A DNA stretch of 32,777 nt from Chara braunii. Taxonomy: Eukaryota; Streptophyta; Charophyceae; Charales; Characeae. Numbering within the stretch: position 1 is the first letter of the stretch; each line of letters opens with the position of its first letter. Location of the stretch: the NCBI GenBank assembly GCA_003427395.1, contig BFEA01000016.1, positions 3,313,505-3,346,281 of the forward strand, given 5' to 3'. Of this stretch, positions 18,802 through 29,061 are shown one piece after another. Under the pieces are notes generated by a model. It did not search any database and was not told the origin of the DNA. It saw nothing but the letters and a program-made list of their open reading frames with translations. Both the position numbers and the translations under genes were made by a program.

Positions 18802-19545
18802 CTACATGGCACTTGGAATCCCAACAATATCATTCAAACGACATCTGACATGACCTTCAACTCGAGGTAAGTCGTAACCCATGCAAGTGTAGGCCTGCAC
18901 ATCCTTGATGGCGACCTTACGATGATTACATAGGATATCAGCGATGGATCGGTTCTTCACCCACACCGCCCTGACCTGTTTCTTATAGATGTCGCTTACA
19001 AAACTCGGGAAATCCAAGCTATCGATCTTATTGTCACACACCCTCACACGATCATCAAATTTCACACGTACAACCAACTGAGAAAACAAATTCAGACAAT
19101 ACCCTTTCTTAAAAGCCACATACAAAATTCTTTTCAGGAACTCTCTAGTAGTTTTCTTACTAAACTCCTTGGCCAACCCTACTAATTCTAACAAAAAACA
19201 TAAATCCCTCTGGAATAGCATGTGTCGTTTCTGAGGGAGTCGGAGAATCGTTGTGAGAAAGGAGTGTAGACATTTAGAGTGTTTTTTTCGCTTTTTCAGA
19301 TGCAGGAACTGAATTTTCTTTCCCTTCTCAATCCAACTCTTACATTCCTTAAAGCGACAAATCATCCCTTCAACTTTCACATCCGAGTTTCCAAACAGCC
19401 TATGTATTATTTTCCATTTATCACACCGCACTGTTCCACCCTCTGAAAACAAATTAAATCTACGACTACCTTTCTTCTTCGCATCACACAACACTTGCAA
19501 GATTTTCACTGAAACGGTTGTCGAGTCTTCGTGTCTAACCCTCAC
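18802..19545 (-). pseudogene. Linker region between nuclease and RT (Penelope-like element)
   Basis: This 247-codon open piece is rich in Lys, Arg and Cys. It reads FKECKSWIEKGKKIQFLHLK then RLPQKRHMLFQRDLCFLLEL and ends HVRCRLNDIVGIPSAM. No catalytic motif was recognised. Position and basic character suggest a nucleic-acid-binding linker, comparable with the region before the RT core in other Penelope-like proteins. Confidence 0.55.
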
Positions 19546-19665
19546 TACTTCCGTACTCCCATGTGGTAGTACTATCCTGCGTTGTCCTTTCTTTCACTCT
19601 TTTTTTCCCTTCCTTCCCTTTCTCCTCTGCTTTTTTTTTGTCTTTCTTTTCCCTGGATGTCACTG

Positions 19666-19932
19666 TTAATTCAGACCAGGACACCAAGTACGTATGTATA
19701 AGGCCTCCAAGCTGATAAGTGTATCCGCATGGTCTTGTCGGAAGGGCATCAATATATAACCCTGAACTCCAAAATTTCCTGGCCACCGATGAAAGTGGGT
19801 TGAAGAACTATCAACCTCTATCGACTTCTTCCTGCGTTCCGACCAACGAAGATTAAGTGCCCTCTCTGTTTTTCCAATATAAGTAGCTTTGCACCAGGGA
19901 GAGATACCTAAGTAGACAACAATTAGGATCAT
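19666..19932 (-). pseudogene. GIY-YIG endonuclease domain (Penelope-like element)
   Basis: In 88 codons the signature elements occur in order: VVYLGISPWCKATYIGKT, the arginine-containing NLRWSERRKK, a His (STHFHRW), then LISLEALYIR with the metal-binding glutamate, and a terminal GLN. The first GIY tyrosine motif is degenerate (VYLG), whereas YIGKT is intact. Such domains nick target DNA to start reverse transcription. A frame change separates it from the linker. It lies 5' of the RT in element orientation. Confidence 0.75.
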
Positions 19933-20116
19933 CGAAAATATCGGTGTCGTTATTTATCAAATTGTGCCAATCATTCACAAATTTCGACAGCCAGGGAAGG
20001 GCTACCACCGCCCATCTAAACAGTGCGTCTACCTCTTTATCGATCGGTGCGTTACCTCGTCAAAGGTTCGACAAAATCCTGCAACACTCCCAGAGCTCAA
20101 CGGTAGTACAGCCACA

Positions 20117-21370
20117 TCATGCCTGTTTCTCTTTCTCGGAGTCTTTCGACTCATCCGACTCACCCGACTCTTCGGTCTCAGAGTCGCTATCCTCAGAGCT
20201 AAGTGGTGGGTTTGCTGACTTAGCCTTACCCATTGTTGCATAAGTGGGTGGCTGCGCCGCGCCCAGTCCATGTTCGTAAGCAACCTGAGCTCTATGCTCT
20301 GCCAAAGCTGCTACGGCCTGCCCTTTCCTCACGTATATTACCCCCGCGCTTTTACATAATCACTGTACTTCACGGTTCTCCAAAGCTTCGAGGTACTTCT
20401 CAGTGTCCTGGATGAACTTCTCTTGTGCTCCTGGTCCCAATCCTGTCGATGCCCCTTTCAACGAAGGGTCGCTCTTCTCTTGTAACGCCCTCATGGTAAT
20501 AGGCTTCAACGAAGTCTTCATCTTCTTACTTGAAGTAGGTGGTCTTCCCCTCCTCACTCGACTTTGCATCAATGGAGTAGTGGCCGGACTGGACTCAGAT
20601 TCTTCCTCCTTCGTAGTGATGACTCTCTTTCGCTTATCGGACAGTGCCAAGTTTTCTGTTCGTTGGCTGATATCCAAGATCGCATCGTCAGATTCGGATA
20701 CCGAACTCCCTCAGTAGTCACGACGCTTCCGCGCTGCTCTTTGCTCCCGTCGACGTCTGCTTCGACTTTTTCTTACCTCAGGTGAGTATTTACCTCCCAT
20801 ATACTCATGTCTCTTCCCGTATCTTTTCGAAAACTGGATATTCATGATTCTCGCCAGTCTCTGCTCGTTCTTCTCCTGTTCCTGTTTTCGCTTCTGTTCC
20901 TTCCTCAATCTTTTTCCTTCTTTCGCGATTCTCTCCTCTTCCAACCTCAGTCTATCCTCCTTCTCCTGCTTCTTCTTCGCCTTCGCTTCTTCCTTTGCCA
21001 CCAGGAGTGTCACAAGATCCTTCACGCTATTTGATCCTCCGCTACCTCGTCCTTGTTCGTACCAAGAAGATCCACGTATCTGCTCCCATCTTCGGTTCGA
21101 CGGGGAGACTGTTCGACTTTGTGGTTGCTTGGATCCATCCCCTTGTTTAGCATTCAAGGCTTCATACCGATCATTCCAATGCATCCAATATTTGCGAGCG
21201 TAATGTCCAAGTTGCTTGCAACTGTAGCAAGTAGGCGGGCCCTTTCGCGACGGCTCCCTACTTCCACCTTCGTTCCCTCCTTGTTGGTTGGATGACGCCA
21301 TCACGTACCCAAAAACATATGACTCGTCCCGTCGTCGACGATAAACAAAAAATCGTAATATCTTCGGCAA
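20117..21370 (-). pseudogene. Zinc-knuckle and coiled-coil region (Penelope-like element)
   Basis: The piece 21370-20711 begins with a Gly/Asn-rich leader, then CYSCKQLGHYARKYW, a zinc knuckle in which the last cysteine is replaced by tyrosine (TAT for TGT). An unusually charged Glu/Lys/Arg coiled coil follows (KEEAKAKKKQEKEDRLRLEE). Further open pieces at 20677-20360 (RKRVITTKEEESESSPATTP) and 20332-20117 (SSEDSDSETEESGESDESKD, acidic) continue a disordered region. This resembles a Gag-like RNA-binding part fused upstream of the nuclease. Phases change between pieces. Confidence 0.62.
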
Positions 21371-21431
21371 CTTCCAAATACTTGACCACCATATGAAGTG
21401 TCGTCCCTCCGCAGGTTACCAATGGCTTCAA

Positions 21432-22033
21432 CCGAACCTGGGAAAGCCCCAGGAGTCATGTCAACCAAAAGAGGACTAAACACTAGTCTAAAGCTTCTAT
21501 ATGTAGTAAGCTAGAAAAAATCATCACACAACAAACTGGCCGTCAGTTTCCAAACGTGGTCCCAATTCCTCGCGAAGTTGCTCAATTCCTTCGAGAAGAA
21601 CCGGTTGTAGAAGTCCTTTGCTCGGTACTCCCTTATGAGCGTCAGAACCTGGCCCGGAATTCGATCACGAATCGTAGTATTCCGGTCAATACTGTAAAGC
21701 CATCCCGTAATAGAGACCAACTTCTGCTTCCTGCAGGACTAGGACCCAAAATCCTGACCTGTTCGAAAAACCAGGCTGGAAGAGGCCCAGATCGTCGATT
21801 CATTCGTAGTCTTTTGAAAACAGCCTAGGTATGGGAAGATCGACTTCGCTTCCATTCTGCACCCCAAAAAATCCCAGGTTCCTGAGCCTTCACCAGTCCT
21901 CTTCAGGCTCAAGGCACTTGGGTAGTAGCTTTCAAAAGCCTTACGAATCTTGTTTGCCCTGACCATGGTACGTCCATCCCTTTTCCGGTAAACCAAAAAG
22001 ATGGATACGTCGTCCATGAGTCGCACACCATAT
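21432..22033 (-). repeat. Terminal direct repeat (pseudo-LTR), 5' copy
   Basis: This is the upstream partner of 17177-17778. It starts (element 5' end, 22033) exactly inside the RT motif C segment RLMDDVSIF, so it is a 5'-truncated copy placed head-to-tail before the longer copy. Its RT frame has its own shift near 21840. Confidence 0.9.
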
Positions 22034-22034
22034 G

Positions 22035-22045
22035 CAGTGCTATGG
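22035..22045 (+). repeat. Target-site duplication, right copy
   Basis: CAGTGCTATGG is identical to 17019-17029. In the LINE protein it encodes the SIAL region before MKWII. Confidence 0.88.
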
Positions 22046-22545
22046 ACTTTTGTTTGGGGTCTATTAGACCCAGACCACCCTCCTGCAGTTTTCTGATGAT
22101 GTGATTTGAGGCTGCCCTATTGATGCTCGTGGTTTTGTTAGGGACTTTGATCCACATACACAAGCGGTTAACAGGGACGCCCACTTTTCAGCCCTGGTTA
22201 ACCCCCTCTTGCTCTGTTTTTTTTTAAGTTTTGAGGTCGTCATCAGGGGGGGGACAGATGGATGCCATGTACCACAGAGTGGAGAAGATTGTTGTATTTA
22301 TTTATAGTGCTCTTCTTATTAGAGAGGCTTGAGCGTTTTTGCACAGGGTGAAACAAGTAATTGCCCTAACGAATAAGTTTGGGCCTATTCCTGGCCACAC
22401 ACCATTTTGTTTTCCATGATGCCAAGAAATCGTAGTGCTTGATGACCAGAAGACCAAGACATGGGTGTGGATGTGTCTGCAAGTTGGGGTGGAGTGCCGT
22501 CTGCCAGCCACCATCCTTCGGTTTTACCCCAGTTAACCTTCATTT
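22046..22545 (-). pseudogene. LINE relic, upstream segment (RT C-terminal part)
   Basis: On the minus strand MKVNWGKTEGWWLADGTPPQ and ALRFLGIMENKM correspond to MKVNRTKTIGWW and CFLGINI of the LINE at 457-590. Downstream, NHIIRKLQEGGLGLIDPKQK matches the post-RT connector GGFGLIDPAR. Stops and a frame change are present. The relic resumes at 17018 beyond the inserted element. Confidence 0.8.
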
Positions 22546-22940
22546 TTTATGCCACCGTTTTCACCCGGAAATAATGCTCGGGCGTTGTATACAAATATAA
22601 CGCCTATCGGACCTTATATTCATTTATAATGGTTTGAGGTTGTACTCGGTAAATTGGTGGCAACTTCGGTGGGCCCCCAAAATTCCAAAAAAACAAAAAT
22701 TCAAGAAATTTTGTAAACAAAATATGTTGTCCAGAATTGCAAGGTGACTATCTTTCGGTTGAGGGTCACTACAGAATTCCTTATAAACTCAGAAACCGTG
22801 TAGCACACCGAACATGTTCGGTGCCCCACCGAGCATCTGAACATGCGGGAACCGAACATGTTCGGTCGAGCGCAAAGTAGAGGGTATAGGGGCCATTTCG
22901 GCCATTCTGGTCTCGGAGGGGGGATCGTGGGCGGCCACAT
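22546..22940. other. Spacer with a repeated palindrome
   Basis: No gene was found. It contains two exact copies of a 16-bp palindrome (separate entry) and a G-run near 22915. Confidence 0.5.
22807..22866 (+). promoter_or_regulatory. Two exact 16-bp palindromes ACCGAACATGTTCGGT
   Basis: The fully self-complementary word ACCGAACATGTTCGGT occurs at 22807-22822 and again at 22851-22866, 44 bases apart. Between them CACCGAGCATCTGAACATGCGG is a decayed third relative. Paired identical palindromes can be sites for dimeric DNA-binding proteins or remnants of a hairpin repeat. Neither role is shown here. Confidence 0.5.
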
Positions 22941-23312
22941 GGATGTGTGCGTGTGTTTGTGATGATGTGTGTAAACACATATTGCGGACGCTTCAGCACA
23001 TTACAAATACATGCTCCATCCCAGCATCACACCACGGGATGCACCCCATTGGGATCCTGATAAATTTCATTCGTTTCCACAGATTCCATCACGTATGTAA
23101 AGGAAGAAGGTGCGAAAGAAAGATCCAATGAAAACGAATATCAGGGCTTAAAGGAGTAGGGAACATTATTACCAAAAAACAATCCTACTGTCCATTCCAC
23201 CATACAAAATGTGTATGCTACAAATGCATGTAAAGCAAAGTTTAAGATCACCCGACAAGCGGAAGGTTACAACATTCAAATAAATCCCAACACAGCTAAA
23301 GGAATTTTTTTC
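22941..23312 (+). repeat. Left arm of long inverted repeat
   Basis: These 372 bases match the reverse complement of 31301-31661 at roughly 88-90% identity by eye, without large gaps. Shared words include ACACATATTGCGGACGCTTC, AGGGCTTAAAGGAGTAGGG and ATTACCAAAAAACAATCC. The frame MCACVCDDVCKHILRTLQHI runs through it and the same peptide is read from the other arm. The homology ends at CTAAAGGAATTTT on the inner side. Confidence 0.92.
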
Positions 23313-24730
23313 TAACTAAACCACCAGTCGACATACACCCCTGGAAATCTTTCGGACCAGGGGATCCTCCCAGACAAGCTGCTAGGATTCGAATGTGTCT
23401 ATCAAACTGCAGAATGCTATTTCTCTATGATAATACCCGGGAAAAAAAAACTCAGAGGAATATTATTCATAGTTATCATGAGACAAACTCATTCACGACT
23501 CCAAATTCTCCCTCGATCCGAAACTTTGATTGATTTCAGGAATTGAACATTACTCATTAGTCCAGGTTCTACCAGAAGAATAGGAGTAACACATAACGAA
23601 TGGACCAACTTACTTCAGAATCTATGCTTCCACGCACTCAATCTGCAAACAGTGATATCACTCATGTTCCTGTTTAGTTTCTCATACCATCAAGAGGGCT
23701 AAAAAAATCAAACACAACCCTGCTATGTATGCCTTCCAGGTCTCGTCACATCTCGCCTCTCTTCAACAAGTAACGATCAAAGAATATATACCCCCCACCA
23801 GAACAAGCATTCACCCGCGCTCTACCATGCTAGATCATCGCATCTCATTATGACATCGATATCATCGTCGCACCATCACCCCACAACAAAGTAGCACGTC
23901 ACAAGCGATCCTCACGACATGCCTCAACTATACAACCCCTTGCTCTCCCCGTGCCATTCTACATATTCATCGTCACCCCATACTCTGCCCATCTGCCTCG
24001 TATGCCAATCATTTCCCATCGATACCCAACAGATTGCTCACACGCGAAACATCATCTTCAGGATCACTCGTGGCTGCTTAGCAGGACTCCGCAATCTGTC
24101 AGCAACGAACATTGCCCAAAGTACAAAAGACAAACCCCTCAGGCAAACGCACCGGATAAAAATCGAGGAGAAGGGCATTTGATAGATGAAAGAACCCCAC
24201 ATTCCCCCAATCATATCGCAAGCAAACACTACCCTTCGCAACCAGGGTTTCAGCAGAACAAGAAGCACAACACAAAACAATCGTAAGTGCATTCCACAGC
24301 CACATTTATTATTTTACTTGTTATCTCCAAACAGAGGTTCTTAGAGTAAGTGTCACTCACCATTTTACCACACTACGGGTAGGTGAGAATCCTAAACGTC
24401 ACATTAAGCTAGGGTGGTGTCAAACATCTTAAAACATGCTTTTTGCCAGTCTTGCCACTGACATAGCTCATTAGAGGAACAATATAAGAGCACATAACAT
24501 AACGTTAGAAAGGCATAACTGAGAACCATTAACCATAACCTTGGGTACGTGAGGGGAGAGGGTGGGGGGTGGGGGCAGGGGACGCAGACAATCAACATTA
24601 CCTCTGGTTGTGGCACGGTAGCTTCTACCTCTGCGAGGTGAGTATCTAGCATTTCCTCATATCCGAAAGGAGACTCCATACTGGTATAAGCAGACCCTCT
24701 CGTGAATTTAGCGAAACTGCAGCACGTGGC
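23313..24730. other. Non-coding or unrecognised sequence between left arm and RT half
   Basis: Short open frames on both strands (for example 23919-24286 plus) have no recognised domain. A minus-strand segment near 24600-24715 (RGSAYTSMESPFGYEEMLDT) looks protein-like and may be a displaced piece of the same element. A G-rich stretch lies at 24549-24580. Confidence 0.35.
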
Positions 24731-25342
24731 GAGTATAAGGTGATTATGAGATTGATTGAGTTGACAGCGTTTGACTCTGCAACCTTGTTCAAAATGACTT
24801 TTAGATATATAGACGATCTGCATGTTATTAACAACCCTACAATCCTGCAGTTTCTTGATCCTGAGCAACCCAGGGTATGCGACAACCCTTTCTGGATCTA
24901 CCCCTTGCATATCATCGAGATTAAAAACCGAACTCACGACTTTACTATGGGCCTTGATCGGATGATTTATGGCATGTCAACACAATTTCTTTATTTGATC
25001 ATCCAAGTAATCCCTGACACAAATGGGCAGGTTATGACAATGAAGCATGACAAGACTCTGGCTCTATCTTTCAAGCCTGTTAGATTTGTGAGATTTGAGT
25101 CCAATAGGCCAATCAAGCAGTCGATCAATGTGATCATTTCCCAAACGGCGCTGATCATGCTTTTATCCAACTCCCCTTTGTATGCGGCTAAGGACATTAA
25201 GAGCATGATTGATGTGATGGTGGAAAATGGTTTTTTGAAAAATAAATGCATTAGGATGGCGATCTTGGTCCTTGACCAACGCCAACTATTCCAGAAATTT
25301 CGTTGTTGTCACGTGGACACGAGGCGCCTCCTCAAGTTATGA
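24731..25342 (+). pseudogene. RT C-terminal half (YIDD segment) of a second Penelope-like family
   Basis: The phase EYKVIMRLIELTAFDSATLF, MTFRYIDDLHVINN (catalytic motif C), FLDPEQPRVCDNPFWIYPL, then SFKPVRFVRFESNRPIKQSI runs 200 codons to a stop at 25340. It is uninterrupted and coding-like, but begins in mid-domain without a start codon: motifs A and B are missing upstream. Those motifs are on the opposite strand at 26143-26640. The family occurs repeatedly in Chara as I remember it. The domain copies RNA into DNA. By itself this piece is inactive. Confidence 0.8.
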
Positions 25343-25444
25343 TGACATTTCTTGACTTGCCCCTATTTAATGCGTCTGTGGATGAGTGTCGTTGTGGTGG
25401 TGAACCCTCATTGGTCATTATGTAAACCTGGTGAGGGGATGTTG

Positions 25445-25520
25445 GGGGAGAAACCTGACCCAGTGGGTCAGGGTTCTCCCCTAACCCCCCCTGGGTCGGT
25501 CTTCCCCCGGCAGGTTAGGG
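25445..25520 (+). terminator. Two overlapping strong hairpins 100 bp after the RT half
   Basis: GGGGAGAAACCTGACCC (25445-25461) pairs with 25465-25481 with one mismatch in 17 around a 3-base loop. CCCCTAACC (25478-25486) pairs with GGTTAGGGG (25512-25520), sharing the bases CCCC with the first, so the two folds exclude each other. They may form a 3'-end structure of the element RNA. The terminator role is inference. Confidence 0.5.
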
Positions 25521-25526
25521 GTGGGC

Positions 25527-25562
25527 CACACACACACACACGCACACACGCACACACACACA
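25527..25562 (+). repeat. CA dinucleotide microsatellite
   Basis: This is a run of CA with a few GC interruptions, directly after the double hairpin. Confidence 0.95.
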
Positions 25563-26166
25563 TTCAGGAGTCTGAGTCAATTTACCATTATAAATAGCTG
25601 TCGAATAGAGAAAAATGCCTGAGGAACAGGGTCAGTCAGTATTTTGCCCGTACAATATTTTGGCCTAGTTAGGTTCTAAACGAAACCCTTGTCGTGGGTG
25701 CTTCCCAATCCAAGAGGATATATAATGCACCGAAAGATTAGTTCCCGTCTACTTACCTACGAAGGCTCTTTGGGACCTGGTAGTAAAAATGTTAGTGTTA
25801 GAAAATTTCAGTTGGTCCCATGCTTTCAACTGCGCCGGTTCTTCCGGATTCGAGATTAGTGAGGAGCAAAGCATACTTAAGGAAGGGATTAACTGTCGGT
25901 TTAGTCCTCCTCAACTGGTCGGGTTAATGCGGTCATGCATGAGGGAAAGTCGTTTCGTGGTCTTTCGTGCAGGAGCGCATTAACCGTAAGGACCAGGGTT
26001 TTGCCATTGATACCGAAGTGTTGCTATGTCGAATTCTCCGTTTCGTGCCTCCGCGTCTGTCGCCTTCGAGTTCTCTGCTCGACCCTTCGGGTCCCTGCCA
26101 AGGTTGTCCCTCGCCATATCGGCAACACTCTCGATATCGACATCACGGGTCCCCTTCGGTGTGGCA
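25563..26166. other. Remainder of the inverted segment, unrecognised
   Basis: Open pieces at 25789-25983 (FEISEEQSILKEGINCRFSP) and 25967-26389 are in different phases and resemble nothing known. If the 24734-26166 segment is flipped relative to the rest of the element, this is the part that would have followed the RT. Confidence 0.35.
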
Positions 26167-26968
26167 ATACTTAAAGAAATACGCATTGCACCAGATCGGA
26201 CAGCACGAAAGTCCCATAGGTACTCCCTTCACTTGCTTCCAGATGGAATTCCCAAAAACAGTGAAACACCTTGTCAGGATCCACTCACACAAGGCAATGA
26301 TACCCTTGACTTCTAACGAGAAGGAATTCGTCATGGGTGGAGTAAAGGATTTAGCCAGATTGCATCGAAATTTTTCATTCCTCAGGTAAACACACCTTAC
26401 ACTAGTAAAACCAGCGGCTGTCCTCATCTGCTTAAATGCGAAGTTCACAAATAATTTGATAGCACTGACCAAACCATCATCAGTATCATCAATGAGGATG
26501 TTCTCAAAACATTTTGCAATGTCGGTAAAGAACACAGAGAAAGCCTGAGATGAGAGATTATAACAGTAATTCTGGACATAATCAATAACCCACCAATACG
26601 TCGTGTCTACTCCATGAAGGCTCTTCGTTACTCCATCCATCTAGCAGTTGTGCTCCATGACCACTTCCTTGAGGGAGGACAATATAGCATCTACTAGGAG
26701 TGCAGGGCACGTAAAAAAAGGAGTCAGACGCATTCGTAAGCCATCTAAAGGTCATCTTATGTTGTTTAAAAATTACCATAAGGTAGGGTACCCTCTCAGA
26801 TTCGAACCTCATCAGTGAGAGCAATTTTTCTAAGGATGTCCTAGCCTCGCTCACCACTTGTCTCACCGAGATAATCCGGGTCCATAAGTCTCTCAAGGGC
26901 AAGGGCACGGATGAGGTGCTTACATACAAAGAAAGGAGTGTTAGTTGCTTTATCAGTGTCTGCCACAT
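26143..26968 (-). pseudogene. RT N-terminal half (motifs A and B) of the second Penelope-like family
   Basis: Two overlapping frames, 26968-26582 and 26640-26143, carry VPYLMVIFKQHKMTFRWLTN (the K-HK segment before the palm), SVFFTDIAKCFENILIDDTD (motif A aspartate) and KQVKGVPMGLSCCPIWCNAY (motif B). The RT sequence stops at FFKY (tyrosine codon at 26167-26169) and is followed by unrelated residues CHTEGDP and a stop. Motif C lies on the other strand at 24731-25342, beginning at a tyrosine. The G-PMG motif and K-HK segment favour a Penelope-like RT over LINE or LTR types. Confidence 0.78.
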
Positions 26969-27842
26969 ACATATGTTTCAGTAAAAAACTCACCTCGCTC
27001 TTGGTCTGGAACGAGACACTCCTTGTTGAGCATCTCCTCACCCGCTGATTCAACTCTTCGTTGAGCAAATCTTTCACGAAGTTAGTCATGTGTTTGACCA
27101 ATGGTTTCGGGATGAACTCTGAATGTACCAGGATAGCAATGGTGTCGTCCCAAGCCCTCATGAGTGCCACCATTGCCTGTTCCTTCGTGGGGGTTCTCAG
27201 TGGGATGTGGTTCAATCCTTTCTTCAACATATCGGTAAGATTGGGGTTTCCAACAATCATTGGATCCAACATTAATACATGTTTCGAAGCCGACTGGCAG
27301 GGTTGCTTCATGATGAGGGTTTCATCATTGAGGAACGACTGGAAAAGTCCCTAATTAATACAAGGGCACAGTAACTCATCAGTCATCCAATCATACCACT
27401 CCTCCAGGTTGAACACCTCGAAGACAGATGTAGGTTTATATACATATCGACTGATAGGGTTATCATACGTCCAACCAAAACCGATAGATAAGAACACAGT
27501 CAGAATTTGAACACTTACAAACCGAGATGGGACAAATTCGAATACTTTTTTGGCATTGAGACCTTCAAAAATAATCCCAACATAGTGGATATATACGAAT
27601 TTTGCACCACTCCCCTCCGGAAGCCTTTTCCACTTCATTCTCCCTAAGGGCCCAAGAACCAAGGACCCTCTGCATACCTGCAACATCCGATCAAACAGCA
27701 GCTCGCGAACTTCAACTATCGAATATCGCCCTGTTGACATTCCGGTATTGTCCGACATTTCCTTGATTGAGTGTCGCCAGTAGGCTGACTCTTCTTCCTC
27801 CAACAGAGGTAACTGTTGATTCGGGTGGGGTGCCAACATCAC
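26841..27842 (-). pseudogene. Pre-RT region of the second Penelope-like family
   Basis: Frames 27842-27351 and 27311-26841 are in the same phase, separated by a TAA at 27351-27353. They read VFEVFNLEEWYDWMTDELLC and SKHVLMLDPMIVGNPNLTDM with KKGLNHIPLRTPTKEQAMVA, and then VADTDKATNTPFFVCKHLIR. The last segment is like the D-K-x-x-x-x-x-x-V-C part that precedes the RT palm in this family. No nuclease motif was seen. It is helical and mixed-charge throughout. Confidence 0.65.
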
Positions 27843-27966
27843 AGGTAGTGGATTGATTGGGAGGGATTGTGTTCACAAAACGGTCCATGGTCCCTTGTCT
27901 GTCCCCCTTAGGCCGCTTACTACCTGAGGAGGACGCAGCCTCAGTCGTTCTCGACCTCTTCTTAAC

Positions 27967-29061
27967 CTATTTGCTCATTAAGAGCAGTTTCACGCATTCT
28001 TTGAATGCCTTTGGGTCGGCGTCATTGAGACCGACTAACAACGACTCAGAAGACACCGAGGGAGCTGCGATGATCTTCTTCGTGAGAAGCATCATTACTT
28101 CCCTCACACATCCGAACGACAGAGAGGTAAGCATTAGCGGTTTCCAACACGTGGATAGACACTTGATCAACGATGATGCCTTCACCCTCGGGGTGGGTGC
28201 ATCTGGGTATAGAATACCCAGATCGTAGAGAAGGAACCAGATCATATGGTCGAACCATGCAGGGCCAGTCCAACAGTCCGCCTTTCCTTCAGACGTACAC
28301 CTGCACTTTAGGTACGGTCTCCCCACATTTCAAATCCTTTTCAACTCGGCAAATGCTTACGGATTCTGGGCGGGGTTATTCCCTTTGATTAAGACATTCG
28401 GCTGAGGGGGAGAACACTTACTCAAAGTCTCATCCCCTTTGAATGGAAACCTAACGTCAGGAGGTGCCGTATTAATTTCAAGTGCTCTCTCATATGCGGA
28501 TTTCATCTCATCTTGCGTCTGGGATGCTAGCAATCTATACCCTGTATGATCTATCGGGGCAAGGTAATTGAAAGTCTTGAGGGACCAGATTTTGCCTGAG
28601 AAGGCAGTTGACATCGTTTCAACCCATCTGGGTGAGGCAAGAGGAAGGAATGTGTTTCTACACATATCCATGTACGTTTTCTTCTTCGATGAATCAAGGG
28701 AAGCCCTTGTCCTCACCACCTCAACATCCTTCATCCTCATGTACTCCTTCTCCTCCATGATCATCTCATCCTCATCATCTTCCATCGCTACCTCATCCGC
28801 TATCACCACCTTACGCACCTCTTTTTCTCTGTGAAACTGTGAATCAGCAGACCAGAGTTTGACAAACCTAACTTCCGCATCAATCGTAGTACCACTTATC
28901 ATTCTAACCTCACACACCGCTGCCTCACTCACAGCGATCGTTGATCTCGTCATCCTGTTCAAAGTGTCTACGAATTCATTCCTCATGTGACGGTGTCGGG
29001 ACTGGTGGGTCCCGAATAACTTCCCATCACTCGAGAGATTGAATACGGACATTTTGTGCAC
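27967..29061 (-). pseudogene. N-terminal region of the second Penelope-like family ORF
   Basis: From an ATG at 29061 the phase runs 234 codons to a stop at 28357. After one further stop it continues in the same phase to 27967 (GPAWFDHMIWFLLYDLGILY, ESLLVGLNDADPKAFKECVK). It starts MHKMSVFNLSSDGKLFGTHQ, holds an acidic stretch EDDEDEMIMEEKEY and ends KGDETLSKCSPPQPNVLIKG. No known domain was recognised. The stops and a later phase change show decay. The start is chosen because the sequence upstream becomes non-coding and stem-loop rich. Confidence 0.55.

Larger units (their letters stand above)
17030..22034 (-). mobile_element. Penelope-like retroelement, 5.0 kb, zinc-knuckle / GIY-YIG / RT order
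   Basis: This minus-strand retroelement is inserted in a LINE, with an 11-bp target duplication and 602-bp direct repeats at its two ends. In element order it reads: a partial copy of its own 3' part (22033-21432), a zinc-knuckle and charged coiled-coil region (21370-20117), a GIY-YIG nuclease (19932-19666), a linker (19545-18802), and a reverse transcriptase (18588-17255). Penelope-like elements pair a GIY-YIG nuclease with a telomerase-like RT and often form partial tandem copies that look like LTRs. The nuclease lies before the RT, as in the permuted-domain lineages known from green algae and other groups. Frames are broken, so the copy is dead. Confidence 0.82.

Noticed and set aside
17177-22033. 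LTR retrotransposon of Ty1/Copia or Ty3 type
   Set aside because: Repeats begin in RT coding sequence, no TG...CA termini or protease/integrase motifs, and a GIY-YIG nuclease is present.
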